A DNA stretch of 64,000 nt from Flavipsychrobacter sp. (lineage in GTDB: Bacteria > Bacteroidota > Bacteroidia > Chitinophagales > Chitinophagaceae): NCBI GenBank assembly GCA_021155965.1, contig JAJNBJ010000015.1, positions 1-64,000 of the forward strand. Direction: 5' to 3'. The notes below the pieces were generated by a model, which searched no databases, was not told where the DNA came from, and was given only the letters and a program-made list of their open reading frames with translations. The position numbers were made by a program, and so were the translations under genes. Below are positions 1-9,048 of this stretch, piece by piece; within the stretch, counting starts at the first letter, position 1, and every line of letters starts with the position of its first letter.

Positions 1-107
1 TCAAAGGTGTAAGCACCTTTCAGGACTAACAACAACACCTGTAAAGTAAAAACAGGATTATCTCACAAAGTGTAAAGCAATTTCAGGACGAGGCATTATT
101 TTCCGGA

Positions 108-237
108 GGGTATAATTATACCCTTTTATACCCCTTTATACCTTAAAATAAAACACATAAAATAAGCCCAAAACGCATTTCCGCCAAATATAAAAAACAA
201 AATATGGAAAAACAGGCACTTCCCAGAAATTATACCC
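108..237 (+). repeat. TATACCC-bounded dispersed repeat, copy 1 (subfamily A)
   Basis: The copy opens with the palindrome GGGTATAATTATACCC and two further TATACC units. It then runs through ACATAAAATAAGCCC, a CGCATTT block and AATATGGAAAAACAGGCA, and closes with AAATTATACCC. It matches the reverse complement of 23296-23423 almost base for base, and more loosely the copies at 17935-18047 and 54263-54395. The 107 bases before it hold only a small AAAGGTG/CACCTTT hairpin (3-20). From 238 to 371 I see the kinase promoter region, with a TATATTTG box near 348, and nothing else. Confidence 0.8.
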
Positions 238-371
238 GGCTGCTCGCTTCAATCTCACCCCTGGGGCACTTGTTTGAGGTGAGGTTTAAATGATTGTGCT
301 GCAAAGGGTTGAAGGCCCCCTGAAATACCATTCAGAAAATTGTATAGTATATTTGTTTCACTTTGAAGTTT

Positions 372-2147
372 ATGGATAAGCCGCTCTCACTTTTCAACTG
401 GTCATTAAGAAAAGCACAGGAAACTGAACCTGAAAGTTTTGCACGTGCCCGCATCCGTATCGTATATGCCATATTGTTGTTTTCTTTACTAAAAGCAGCC
501 ATTGTAATAGGCTTTAGTGCCGCTGGCGAGCAGTGGAGGCAGGTTTTTAGGGCTGCAATTGCTTTTGCAACTTACATTATGTTGCTGAAAGTGCTGCTAT
601 ACAAGCCCGCGCGTATAAAAATCCTTTCGCATATAATGTTGATCGTGGGAGTGATGGTGGTTTGGACCAGCATTTTTATGTTCACCCACAAGATCAATTT
701 ACCTACCATTCAGTTTGTATTCATGATCACGCTCAGCAGCGTGTATATTCTGGGCAACCGTTATGGTATCATATATTCAGTTATTAGTATTTTGCCGGTA
801 GTATTCTTTCTTTTTTTTGGTGGGGATCCTGAAATTTATTGGACTGATACCACGCAGGAATTTGCATCACCGGGTTACGAAATTATAATTGTACTCAATT
901 TTATTTCAATGGTGGTAGCGCATTATCTTTTCTTTGAAGCCATCAATATCAATGTAAAAGAAAAGGAAGGGCTTAATCAGCAGTTGCAGTTATCCATAGC
1001 TGAAGCAACCAAGCTCGCAGTTTCCCGGTCAAATTTCCTTTCTACAATGTCTCACGAATTACGTACACCTCTGAATTCGGTTGTGGGGATAACAGAATTA
1101 ATGCTGGAAGACAAGCTGGACGAGCGCCAAAAGGAGAACTTAAATATCCTGCAATATTCGGCTCATGACCTGCTGGCATTAATTAATAACATACTTGATT
1201 TTAATAAAGCTGATACTGACAAACTGGTATTGGAGGCAGTTCCATTCCGGCTTGCAGAATTTATGCGGAATATTTGCTCTGTTCTGAGGGTAAAAGCAAA
1301 TAATAAAAATTTGGAGCTGACACTTGACTTAGATCCCAAACTGGAGAAAGTAAATATTATCAGTGATCCCACCCGGTTGTCGCAAGTAATGTACAATCTT
1401 ATTGGTAATGCTGTCAAATTCACTGAGAAAGGGAAAGTAACTGTTAAACTGGTCCTCGTCGGCACTTCTGATGACAAAGTTGAAATATTGTTTTCAGTTT
1501 TGGATACAGGGATCGGCATTCACGCGGATAAGCATGAAGCTATTTTCGAGTTGTTTACGCAAGCGGAGTCGCACCTTACCCGTAAGCACGATGGTTCCGG
1601 GCTTGGATTGGCGATTGTAAAAAAAGTACTTGAATTATTCAATAGTTCAATTCAGTTAGAAAGCAGCCCCGGCAAAGGTTCTAAGTTCTTCTTTACTATC
1701 CCGTTCATTATTGCAAAGGCTGTTGAAGCAAAAGCATCAGAAGTTGACAATGAGGTGGATATCAGTCATTTAAGGGTATTGATAGCTGAGGACAATGATG
1801 TGAACAGGATGATATTAATGAAACAAATGGGCAAGCTGAACATCAAACCGGTGATGGTGGAGAATGGTGAGGATGCGTATAGCGCGTTGTTATCCGGTAG
1901 TTTTGATGTTATTCTTATGGACCTGCATATGCCGATAATGGGTGGGTATGATACCACCCGGCAAATACGTTCAATGACTGATCCTGGGAAAGCAAACACT
2001 TATATAATAGCATTTACCGCATCCATAACCGAACAGCAAAAAATATTCGAATCAGGGTTTGATGATTTCCTGTACAAACCTGTGAATATGAATGATCTCC
2101 GGGACAAACTGGAGAAAGTGGCCTTGAGGGAAAGAATTGCGGTGTAA
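372..2147 (+). CDS. Hybrid sensor histidine kinase / response regulator
   Basis: A membrane sensor kinase fused to its own receiver. The N-terminus has about six hydrophobic segments (residues 25-190) with no recognisable extracellular sensor domain. The HisKA H-box MSHELRTPLN follows, with the phosphorylated His at 228. The HATPase domain has the N-box NLIGNAVKFT, G1 DTGIGI and G2 GSGLGLAI. The C-terminal receiver begins VLIAEDNDVN, with phosphoacceptor Asp517 (MDLHMP) and the conserved Lys569 (YKP). There is no output domain, so the signal probably passes to a separate phosphotransfer protein or regulator. ATG 372 is preferred over the in-frame TTG at 363. No cognate regulator lies beside it and the ligand is unknown. 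Confidence 0.9.
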   Translation: MDKPLSLFNWSLRKAQETEPESFARARIRIVYAILLFSLLKAAIVIGFSAAGEQWRQVFRAAIAFATYIMLLKVLLYKPARIKILSHIMLIVGVMVVWTSIFMFTHKINLPTIQFVFMITLSSVYILGNRYGIIYSVISILPVVFFLFFGGDPEIYWTDTTQEFASPGYEIIIVLNFISMVVAHYLFFEAININVKEKEGLNQQLQLSIAEATKLAVSRSNFLSTMSHELRTPLNSVVGITELMLEDKLDERQKENLNILQYSAHDLLALINNILDFNKADTDKLVLEAVPFRLAEFMRNICSVLRVKANNKNLELTLDLDPKLEKVNIISDPTRLSQVMYNLIGNAVKFTEKGKVTVKLVLVGTSDDKVEILFSVLDTGIGIHADKHEAIFELFTQAESHLTRKHDGSGLGLAIVKKVLELFNSSIQLESSPGKGSKFFFTIPFIIAKAVEAKASEVDNEVDISHLRVLIAEDNDVNRMILMKQMGKLNIKPVMVENGEDAYSALLSGSFDVILMDLHMPIMGGYDTTRQIRSMTDPGKANTYIIAFTASITEQQKIFESGFDDFLYKPVNMNDLRDKLEKVALRERIAV

Positions 2148-2332
2148 TAAATCGCCGGGTGATATACCTGAAAGTAACTGTGTATCCCGGGCTTTCATGA
2201 TGCTCATATTTAAGGGTTGAATATATGAAATTATATTTTAAATAATAAATAATGGAGGTTTAATAATTGCAAATGTTCAAGCGCTAATAAGCGGGAATAG
2301 AAAAACGGCTACAAGAAGGCTGAAAAAACAAA

Positions 2333-2359
2333 AAAGCCTTGCATTTCTGCAAGGCTTTT
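2333..2359 (-). terminator. Rho-independent terminator after tRNA-Ser
   Basis: The stem GCCTTGCA/TGCAAGGC with a four-base loop is followed on the minus strand by a T-rich run. It lies directly downstream of the tRNA-Ser(GGA) gene. Confidence 0.75.
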
Positions 2360-2360
2360 G

Positions 2361-2449
2361 CGGAGAGACAGGGATTCGAACCCTGGATACTCTTTGACAA
2401 GTATACACACTTTCCAGGCGTGCCTCTTCAACCACTCGAGCATCTCTCC
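2361..2449 (-). tRNA. tRNA-Ser (anticodon GGA)
   Basis: On the minus strand the gene folds with acceptor stem GGAGAGA/TCTCTCC and discriminator G. The anticodon loop reads CTGGAAA, it has the long variable arm typical of class II serine tRNAs, and the T-arm is GGTTCGAATCC. The CCA end is not encoded. It reads UCC and UCU serine codons. Length is 89 nt. Confidence 0.95.
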
Positions 2450-2461
2450 TTTGAAGGGCTG

Positions 2462-2469
2462 CAAAGGTA
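2462..2469 (-). promoter_or_regulatory. TAnnTTTG -7 box upstream of tRNA-Ser(GGA)
   Basis: The minus strand reads TACCTTTG, a match to the Bacteroidota primary-sigma -7 consensus, 12 bases before the tRNA 5' end. No clear -33 TTTG is present. Confidence 0.55.
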
Positions 2470-2519
2470 ATGAATATGCAATAAAGATGAAAATTTATTC
2501 AATTGTATTATGAGAATGG

Positions 2520-3284
2520 CTATGCAGGGAATATGCACGCAGCATTTGCAGTTGTTGTGGCCGCTACCTCTTCTATTGTACAATCCTTTAGTTCTGCAAT
2601 TTTCTGAGCTATAACGGGGATAAAACTACTTTCATTTTTGCGCTTACCACGGTGCGGCACCGGTGCCAGGTAGGGTGCATCGGTCTCCAGCACAATATGT
2701 TCCAGCGCTATTTCTTTTACAATTTGCGGCAGGTCTCCTTTAGGGTAAGTAACCACGCCGCCTATCCCAAGAAATAGCCCGAGTTCTGTTACTTCCTGTG
2801 CTTCCTGCATTGTGCCGCTGAAACAATGAAAAATGCCCCGCAGCTTCCCATTTTGTTTGCGGCGCACCACTTCAATACAATCCCTGGTAGATTCCCTGCT
2901 GTGTATAACAATGGGTAAGTTATAATTAAGCGCCCAGTCTATCTGTGTTTCGAAAACTTCTATTTGCTGCTGCTTATAGGTCAGGTCCCAATAATAGTCA
3001 ATGCCTATTTCGCCCACAGCATAAAATTTTCTTTTCTCCAACCATTCTTTAACTGCTGCCAGTTCATCTTTGTAGTTCTCTTTCACATAAGTAGGGTGCA
3101 GGCCCATCATCGGCAGGCAGTTTGCCGGCCACTGGTTGGCTAACTGCAGCATATCATCCACAGTGCTACTGTCGCAGTTGGGCATGTACATTTTGGTAAC
3201 ACCTGCACTTACAGCCCGCTGTATCTGGTCTTTATCGGCCATCAGCTTTTCGTCATATAAATGCGTATGTGTATCTACAAACAT
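2520..3284 (-). CDS. TatD-family metal-dependent DNase/hydrolase
   Basis: A TIM-barrel metallohydrolase of the TatD family (3'-5' exonuclease or deoxyribonuclease acting in DNA repair and turnover; cytoplasmic). The metal-binding N-terminal DTHTHL (residues 4-9), the family blocks GEIGIDYYW, IVIHSRES and IFHCFSG, and the C-terminal ETDAPYLAP are all present in order. The length of 254 aa is normal for the family. ATG 3284 puts the first metal ligands at residues 6 and 8, as expected. The polysaccharide deacetylase gene begins its stop 29 bases downstream of this start on the same strand, so the two may be co-transcribed. Confidence 0.93.
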   Translation of the reverse strand: MFVDTHTHLYDEKLMADKDQIQRAVSAGVTKMYMPNCDSSTVDDMLQLANQWPANCLPMMGLHPTYVKENYKDELAAVKEWLEKRKFYAVGEIGIDYYWDLTYKQQQIEVFETQIDWALNYNLPIVIHSRESTRDCIEVVRRKQNGKLRGIFHCFSGTMQEAQEVTELGLFLGIGGVVTYPKGDLPQIVKEIALEHIVLETDAPYLAPVPHRGKRKNESSFIPVIAQKIAELKDCTIEEVAATTTANAACIFPA

Positions 3285-3312
3285 CAGTAATTTGGAATTT
3301 GAAATTTTGAAT

Positions 3313-3966
3313 TTACCCCGTAATAGCTTTCATTTCCCATCCTTGTTTTTGGCAATGTGCCAATACTTTTGGCAATGCGTAGCTCATCCTGTCCCATGCT
3401 TTGTCGCTATCATGAAACAAAACAATGGAGCCCGGCTTGATATGCCTGAGTACATTATTGAGGCATTTTTCAGGAGATATCTCCCTGTCAAAGTCACCGC
3501 TCAGCACAGTCCACATCACTATCTTCCAACTGGGATATTTTGACCTTAACTGTCTTACCTGGCTTCTTTTTATTAAACCGTATGGGGGGCGGAACAGGTT
3601 GCTGTTAATATGCTTGCCGGCCTCATCTATATTCTGCAGATAAATATTGTCCTCAGTTTTCCAGCCATTCATGTGGTTAAATGTATGATTGGCAGTTGCA
3701 TGGCCTTGCTGCAGTATTTGTTCATAAACTGCGGGATATTTGGTTACATTATGCCCCACGCAGAAAAAGGTGGCCTTCGCATCATATTTTTCAAGTTCCT
3801 GCAATACAAATGGGGTAGCCGTAGGGTGGGGGCCATCATCAAGTGTAATGTATACTGTAGGTTCCCCGGTTGAAGGCATATCCCATACCAGCCCCACGGG
3901 GTACATTTTTTTTAACCAGAATGGCGTGTTGGCATAATAGGTTACCATAAGTTGCAAAAATAGCAA
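3313..3966 (-). CDS. Polysaccharide deacetylase (NodB-homology) family protein
   Basis: A carbohydrate esterase 4 type deacetylase, acting on N-acetylated sugars in peptidoglycan or exopolysaccharide. The NodB motifs are present: motif 1 as ITLDDGPHP (catalytic base and metal Asp), motif 2 as HTFNH (metal His pair), motif 3 as RPPYG, and a late WTVLSGDFD followed by IVLFHDSD. A hydrophobic N-terminal stretch (MLFLQLMVTYYA) may be a weak membrane anchor or signal. The length of 217 aa is a compact single domain. The true substrate cannot be read from sequence. Confidence 0.9.
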   Translation of the reverse strand: MLFLQLMVTYYANTPFWLKKMYPVGLVWDMPSTGEPTVYITLDDGPHPTATPFVLQELEKYDAKATFFCVGHNVTKYPAVYEQILQQGHATANHTFNHMNGWKTEDNIYLQNIDEAGKHINSNLFRPPYGLIKRSQVRQLRSKYPSWKIVMWTVLSGDFDREISPEKCLNNVLRHIKPGSIVLFHDSDKAWDRMSYALPKVLAHCQKQGWEMKAITG

Positions 3967-3976
3967 AATAGGCCGG

Positions 3977-4666
3977 TTACTTTCCGTGGCTCGTTATTTC
4001 GCCATCTGCCATTACTATAGTACGATCCGATCGGCGGGCAAAATCCTCATCATGGGTTACGGTTATCAGTGTCTGGCCATACTCTTTGGATAATTGCTGG
4101 AAAAGATCGAACACCAGCCCTGTATTTTTAGAATCCAGGTTGCCTGTAGGCTCATCACCCATAATGATCGCAGGATCATTGATAAGCGCACGGGCTATGG
4201 CCACGCGCTGCTGTTGCCCGCCCGAAAGTTTATTGGCTCTTTTCAGTGCCTGCTCTTCTACGCCAAACAATTTTAGCTTCTCATAAGCCTTTTCCTCTAT
4301 TTCTGCAGGCGATAACCTCCCCAGGCGTAAGGCTGGTATCATTACGTTCTTTAAACAGGTAAAATCCGGTAAAAGGTAGTGAAACTGAAATACAAAACCT
4401 ATTGATTCATTGCGTATGCGCGCCAGGTCATTTAATGATCTGCCGGTTACCCTCTCTTGTTGTATTTCCAGTTCCCCTTCGTAATCGGTGTCCATGGTAG
4501 AGAGTACGTATAGGAGCGTTGACTTGCCACACCCCGACTTGCCTACTATTGAAACAAATTCGCCGCTTGTTACTTCAAACGAAATGTTTTTCAGCACCTG
4601 CAGCGTTACAGGGTCGTGAAAATACTTGGTTATGTTCCTTGCTCTTAATGCAATGTCTGCCATCAT
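3977..4666 (-). CDS. ABC transporter ATP-binding protein (MacB/LolD type)
   Basis: The cytoplasmic ATPase of a tripartite exporter. Walker A is GKSGCGKST (about residues 42-50), the Q-loop is VFQFHYLLPDFT, the ABC signature is LSGGQQQRVAIARAL, Walker B is IIMGDEPTGNLD, and the switch His lies in TVTHDEDFA. The GNLDSKN block and short length (229 aa) place it in the MacB/LolD/FtsE clade. Its start overlaps the stop of the permease gene by four bases, so the two are translationally coupled. It is the last gene of the operon that starts with the TetR regulator. Confidence 0.93.
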   Translation of the reverse strand: MMADIALRARNITKYFHDPVTLQVLKNISFEVTSGEFVSIVGKSGCGKSTLLYVLSTMDTDYEGELEIQQERVTGRSLNDLARIRNESIGFVFQFHYLLPDFTCLKNVMIPALRLGRLSPAEIEEKAYEKLKLFGVEEQALKRANKLSGGQQQRVAIARALINDPAIIMGDEPTGNLDSKNTGLVFDLFQQLSKEYGQTLITVTHDEDFARRSDRTIVMADGEITSHGK

Positions 4667-5919
4667 CCTCTTATTATAGTTACCGGGTCAACTTTTGCGG
4701 CTTTACGTGCCGGGAAAAATCCTGCAGCGAAAGTGGTCAGCACTCCAAAACAGATGGCCTCAAGGTAGTGGGGGAAATAGAACGACATCGGGAAGTATTT
4801 TAACGAACCCATAGATGTAGAACTCCCGATGTAAACCCTTGAGAGGCCGAAAGACAAAAGGAACCCTAAAAGTAAACCGATCGTCCCGCCCATCAGCCCG
4901 ATATAAATGGCCTGCTGTAAAAATATGCTGGTTACAGCCCTGCCAGAGAAGCCCTGCGCTTTCAGGATAGCTATCTCTTTCATTTTCTCATAAATGGTCA
5001 TGTTCAGGATATTGTATATGCCAAAGCCTGCCACCAGCAGTATGACGCCTATAACCGAGTTCAGTATTATAGCCCTGATCTTGAACGCCGTTTTTAATTG
5101 CTCATTTGCCTGTACCCAGTCTTCTGCTTTGTAGCCGGTTATCACTTCCATTCGTCGTGCTACTGTATACGCCTGGTTGTAGTCCTTCAGGTTTATTTTT
5201 ATGTCTGTTACATAGCTCCGGTCCTTACCCATTATGTTTTGCGCCTGTACAATATTTGCATACGATCGTGTGTCATCCACAGTTTTCATCCCCGTTGCAT
5301 AGATGCCTACTATCCGCATGGTCATATCATTTCCTTCCCCCGACCGAACGGTAATATTATCACCTGTATGCAGGCTTAATTTGTCCGCTATGCCTTTGCC
5401 TATAAGAATGCCGTTGTTTACTTTATCCAGGTCATGAAAATCTCCCGATATCATGTTCTGCTGCACATCAAACATCTTGTCTTCTTCCACAATGCTCACC
5501 CCCGCAATATTACCTGTTACCTGTACGTTCCCGCTTGTGTAAATAACGTTTGCTGTTACTTGTGGTGTAATAAATGCTACTTCAGGGAATTTACGTAGCA
5601 AATTTATTATGCCATAAGGATTGGTCATTCCCAGGTTCTGTTTCAGTTGTTTCGGGTTGGCGAGTATTTTCACCGATGCATCTTTTATCGCATTATCCAT
5701 CAGGTGCGTGTTTGCTACTTTGTTTTCGTTATACAGCCTTATATGTGGTGTTGAACTGAATGATGATTTCTCGAAATAATCGTTGGTGCCCTTCATCAGC
5801 GATTGCATGAAAATGAACATGGAGATGCCGAACATTACACCCAGCGACGCAACGAGCGTTTGTTTCTTTCGCGTGGAAAGATAGGTAATGGCTATCTGTG
5901 TATTTACGTTCAGTTTCAT
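4663..5919 (-). CDS. ABC transporter permease (FtsX / MacB-PCD family)
   Basis: The inner-membrane subunit of the efflux system. The architecture is one N-terminal membrane helix (about residues 20-40), a large periplasmic MacB-PCD domain (to about residue 280), then three C-terminal helices with the FtsX block (NMTIYEKMKEIAILKAQGFSG is its cytoplasmic loop). The C-terminal PARKAAKVDPVTIIRG is typical of lipoprotein-release and macrolide exporters. The length of 418 aa is normal. It is flanked by its membrane-fusion partner upstream and its ATPase downstream. The cargo is unknown: a drug, lipid or lipoprotein are all possible. Confidence 0.9.
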   Translation of the reverse strand: MKLNVNTQIAITYLSTRKKQTLVASLGVMFGISMFIFMQSLMKGTNDYFEKSSFSSTPHIRLYNENKVANTHLMDNAIKDASVKILANPKQLKQNLGMTNPYGIINLLRKFPEVAFITPQVTANVIYTSGNVQVTGNIAGVSIVEEDKMFDVQQNMISGDFHDLDKVNNGILIGKGIADKLSLHTGDNITVRSGEGNDMTMRIVGIYATGMKTVDDTRSYANIVQAQNIMGKDRSYVTDIKINLKDYNQAYTVARRMEVITGYKAEDWVQANEQLKTAFKIRAIILNSVIGVILLVAGFGIYNILNMTIYEKMKEIAILKAQGFSGRAVTSIFLQQAIYIGLMGGTIGLLLGFLLSFGLSRVYIGSSTSMGSLKYFPMSFYFPHYLEAICFGVLTTFAAGFFPARKAAKVDPVTIIRG

Positions 5920-5944
5920 AAAAGGTGTTTGCTCCTGCGCTGTA

Positions 5945-7039
5945 TTATTTCTGTTTTACTATTTTATCAGTGGCGGCCAGGCCTGTCAATACTTCTATCC
6001 ACTCATCAGACACAATACCTGTTGTTATTGCCGTGGTGTCAATTTTTTCTCCTTTTTTTACCAATACCTTATTGCCACTCATAACAAATGAATGCGGAAT
6101 AAGCATGGCATCATCCTTCGTGGTGGTAATTATGTTGGCCTGCAATTGTGTGCCTGAAATTAATCCCGGTATTTCCCGCAAAAAGCGTGCTTCTACTTTA
6201 TAAGATTGCGATCTTTCGTTGAAGTGCGGATATATCTTTGATATTGTTGCTTCATAGGTTTTGTTTTTTTCGGTGTTCAGTTCTATCAATACACGCTGCC
6301 CTGATTGCACCTTGCTGATACTGCCTTCGTCCACATCCAGGTTGATCACGATTGAATCGGGGTTCCCTATTTGCGCCACCTGGTCGCCCTTCCGTATCAG
6401 GTCGCCCTGCTTTTTGAATATCTGGTAAACTTTGCCGGCTCCTATAGCAGAGAGATTGTAATACTGGTTGCCTGCTTCTGCATTTTGCAGCTGCGATTGG
6501 GTGTTGGCAAGTTCCTGCCGCATTTTATTTTCTGTGGCCTTGTAATTTTCCTGCAGCGCATTGTAGTTATTCTGCGAAGATTCATAGTTAAGGCGCGCGT
6601 TGTCTACATCCTGGCGCGAAACGGAATGCGTTAGATAGAGGTTCTCATAGCGGGCAAGTGTTGTATGGTCTGTTTGCATTTTTGCTTTGGCGGCATTTAT
6701 TTGCGCTTTCAGTTGCTGCAGTGCAGGGGAGTTGTCTGAGGCATTTATCTTTGCATAGGTCAAATTTGTCTTTGCAATATTCACCTGTGTACGTTGCTGC
6801 CGGTTATCGAGCTGGAACAATAGCTGCCCGTCTTTTACAATATCATTTTCAGATACATGGCTTTTCTGTATAAACCCATCAAACAGGGCTGTAAGCATGT
6901 AGGCATCCTTAGGCTCTATACTGCCCGATGCAAAAACAGCTTCCGTTACCGGTCCTGTTTTTGGAGTGGCCTCATCAAATTTTGGCTTGCATGACGAGAT
7001 GTGCAGCAGTAACAGGCCTAAAACTATTATCCGTCTCAT
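5945..7039 (-). CDS. Efflux RND/ABC-type membrane fusion lipoprotein (HlyD/MacA family)
   Basis: A periplasmic adaptor linking the inner-membrane ABC permease to the TolC-type outer-membrane channel. A short signal ends in ISSC with Cys17 as the likely lipidated residue. The barrel-sandwich half-motif follows (GFIQKSHVSENDIVKDGQLL), then a long alpha-helical hairpin rich in Q, N and A (about residues 75-190), the second lipoyl half (IFKKQGDLIRKGDQVAQIG) and beta-barrel/MP domains. The length of 364 aa is usual. It sits two bases after the tolC-like gene, so the operon order is outer membrane, adaptor, permease, ATPase. Confidence 0.92.
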   Translation of the reverse strand: MRRIIVLGLLLLHISSCKPKFDEATPKTGPVTEAVFASGSIEPKDAYMLTALFDGFIQKSHVSENDIVKDGQLLFQLDNRQQRTQVNIAKTNLTYAKINASDNSPALQQLKAQINAAKAKMQTDHTTLARYENLYLTHSVSRQDVDNARLNYESSQNNYNALQENYKATENKMRQELANTQSQLQNAEAGNQYYNLSAIGAGKVYQIFKKQGDLIRKGDQVAQIGNPDSIVINLDVDEGSISKVQSGQRVLIELNTEKNKTYEATISKIYPHFNERSQSYKVEARFLREIPGLISGTQLQANIITTTKDDAMLIPHSFVMSGNKVLVKKGEKIDTTAITTGIVSDEWIEVLTGLAATDKIVKQK

Positions 7040-7040
7040 A

Positions 7041-8369
7041 CTAAAAAGATTGTTGGCGTATTTTTACCGTATAAAGTTGTACCAGCATATCTGATAAACT
7101 GTTCAGGTATTGGTTTTGATAATCGATATAATCTTTGAAGGCTGTTAGCCGTTCTTCAATCGAAACAATGCCTGACTGCTGCCGGTTGGTCACATGCCTG
7201 TAATTGTCCAGCGACAGGTTCATTACTTCTTTTGTTTTATTCAAAACGGCTAAAGATCGCTGGTAACTAAGCCTGATGTTCTCATCGTTCAATACCGATT
7301 GGTTCCTGGCCTGCTCGTATTGTTCCTTACTTTGCTCCCAGGCTATTTTGTTCTTTTTAGACTGGAAATACCGGGAGCCTCCGGTAAATAACGGCCACGA
7401 TGCCTGCAACATCCAATACTGTGCCGGGAACCATGCTTTAGCGCCTTTTGCCTCCACAAAAGGCTCGAATTTGTCATCAAAGCGCTGTATATTGTAGTTA
7501 TAGGCAAGGTTGATCGTTGGCGCAAATGCAATGTTGGAAGCCCTGTACTGGCTCAGGCTTATTTTGGTCTGGTACATTGCCAGTCTTATTGCCGGGTCTT
7601 CCTTAAAAGTTCCCTCCTGTTCTTTCAGCAAATGTTCATCCAGGTTTCCCCGGATATGCAATGAATCGCCTGCCGGTATGCCCAGTAAAATTTTCATATT
7701 ATTGCGTGCGATCTGCACCTGGTACTGGGCTGCAATATAGTTTTGCTGTGCCCTGTTCAGGTTTAGTTTTGCAATGTCCACGTTAGCTGCGTTTGCGGTT
7801 CCTTCTTTGTACTTATTATTCACAGATTGGTATATCGAATCTGCTATCAGTGACATCTGTCCCGATAGCTTTAACGCTTCGCCCATCAGCAGTATAGAGT
7901 AATATTGGGTGGCCACTTGCTGGTATATATTCTTCCTGGTATTGGCAAGCGAGGCGTTGTTCAATTCTTCTGTTTCTTTAGCTATCCGCGTATTGTATAT
8001 GTTCTGCAGGTTCAGCACGCTCATTTGGGCAGTTACCCCGCCCACATATACAAATTGCCTGCCGAACTGGAATGTGCGTATAGAGTCGGATGGTATTGCA
8101 GGGTTAAATGTATTTGCGGGTACTACTGTGGTCTGTAACTGAATGTTGTTGGTATAAGTTCCGTTTGCCGAAACCTGCGGCAGCAGGGCACTATACGACT
8201 GTCTCTTGGAATAGAGCGATTTTTCCACTTCATATTTTGCCGAGCGTATAGTTATATTGTGTGCATCAGCATATTGCCATACCTCCTCCAAAGACTTGAA
8301 TTCTACCTGCCCATTGGAGGTATATCCACCAGTGAATAAAAGTAATATTGAAAGAACCTTTTTCAGCAT
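7041..8369 (-). CDS. TolC family outer membrane efflux protein
   Basis: The outer-membrane exit duct of the tripartite pump. A signal peptide (LSILLLFTGGYTSNG) is followed by two repeats of the outer-membrane efflux domain with long heptad-like helices (for example around NVDIAKLNLNRAQQNYIAAQYQ). Family marks include the N-terminal LEEVWQYADAHN and the internal ASWPLFTGGSRY. The length of 442 aa is standard. It lies between the TetR regulator (three bases upstream) and the adaptor gene (two bases downstream), so it is part of one transcript. Confidence 0.92.
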   Translation of the reverse strand: MLKKVLSILLLFTGGYTSNGQVEFKSLEEVWQYADAHNITIRSAKYEVEKSLYSKRQSYSALLPQVSANGTYTNNIQLQTTVVPANTFNPAIPSDSIRTFQFGRQFVYVGGVTAQMSVLNLQNIYNTRIAKETEELNNASLANTRKNIYQQVATQYYSILLMGEALKLSGQMSLIADSIYQSVNNKYKEGTANAANVDIAKLNLNRAQQNYIAAQYQVQIARNNMKILLGIPAGDSLHIRGNLDEHLLKEQEGTFKEDPAIRLAMYQTKISLSQYRASNIAFAPTINLAYNYNIQRFDDKFEPFVEAKGAKAWFPAQYWMLQASWPLFTGGSRYFQSKKNKIAWEQSKEQYEQARNQSVLNDENIRLSYQRSLAVLNKTKEVMNLSLDNYRHVTNRQQSGIVSIEERLTAFKDYIDYQNQYLNSLSDMLVQLYTVKIRQQSF

Positions 8370-8371
8370 AA

Positions 8372-9025
8372 TTATAAGGGTTGGGGATTATGCATTATTG
8401 ACTTTATCCAGGCCGGTATCAATTTCTTTCTTTCTTCCATTAATGCGTTGAATTCATCTAGGGTCAGTCCCATTCTGTTACGTATCAATGGGCTGGCAAT
8501 GAATGGGAAGATGGTCATTGATACTGCGTTCATTAAAAAATGGATTGGATTTATCGGGGGTACCTTGCCTGCTGCAACCATCATTCTCCATTGCTCTGCC
8601 ATGTAGATGTTTTCGGGCTTTATCTTATCAAACCCAACTTTAGCTATCAGTTTTGCAGGGTCAGCATTTATCTCGTTCAGTATAAAAACAGGTAGGTCGG
8701 GGTTTTTGATAAGCATATCTATATAATGCCCGATAAGTATCTCCAGTTTTTGCGGTAACGAGGTCGTTCGGTCATTAAGGTGTTCCAGCACGCTGTTCAC
8801 AAATAGCTGTATATGCTCCAGCATGATAATGTCAAATAGCTTTTCCTTGCTCCTGAAGTAATAGTTGATCAGCGCTACATTATAACCTGACTCTTCAGCT
8901 ATATCACGTGTGCGGGTAGCTGCATATCCTTTTCGTGTAAATACACGTCGTGCAGCCTCCTTTATCTTTTCCTCTGTTGAGGCATTTTTTTCTATTGACT
9001 GCTCTTTTTTCACTTTTTCCGGCAC
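8372..9025 (-). CDS. TetR/AcrR family transcriptional regulator
   Basis: The first gene of the efflux operon and probably its autorepressor. The N-terminal helix-turn-helix is clear: KIKEAARRVFTRKGY, then TRTRDIAEESGYN and LINYYFRSKEKLF (about residues 20-62). The C-terminal ligand domain is not specific to a known inducer. The most upstream start is GTG at 9025, which coincides with the end of a TACCTTTG promoter box. The message is therefore leaderless, or the true start is the next GTG at 9013. A perfect 19-bp inverted repeat lies just upstream. Confidence 0.9.
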   Translation of the reverse strand: MPEKVKKEQSIEKNASTEEKIKEAARRVFTRKGYAATRTRDIAEESGYNVALINYYFRSKEKLFDIIMLEHIQLFVNSVLEHLNDRTTSLPQKLEILIGHYIDMLIKNPDLPVFILNEINADPAKLIAKVGFDKIKPENIYMAEQWRMMVAAGKVPPINPIHFLMNAVSMTIFPFIASPLIRNRMGLTLDEFNALMEERKKLIPAWIKSIMHNPQPL

Positions 9026-9032
9026 AAAGGTA
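9025..9032 (-). promoter_or_regulatory. -7 box TACCTTTG of the efflux operon
   Basis: The minus strand reads TACCTTTG, matching the Bacteroidota TAnnTTTG consensus, with the palindromic operator covering the region expected for the -33 element. It touches the GTG start codon of the regulator gene. Confidence 0.5.
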
Positions 9033-9048
9033 AAATTAAATTTTTGAT

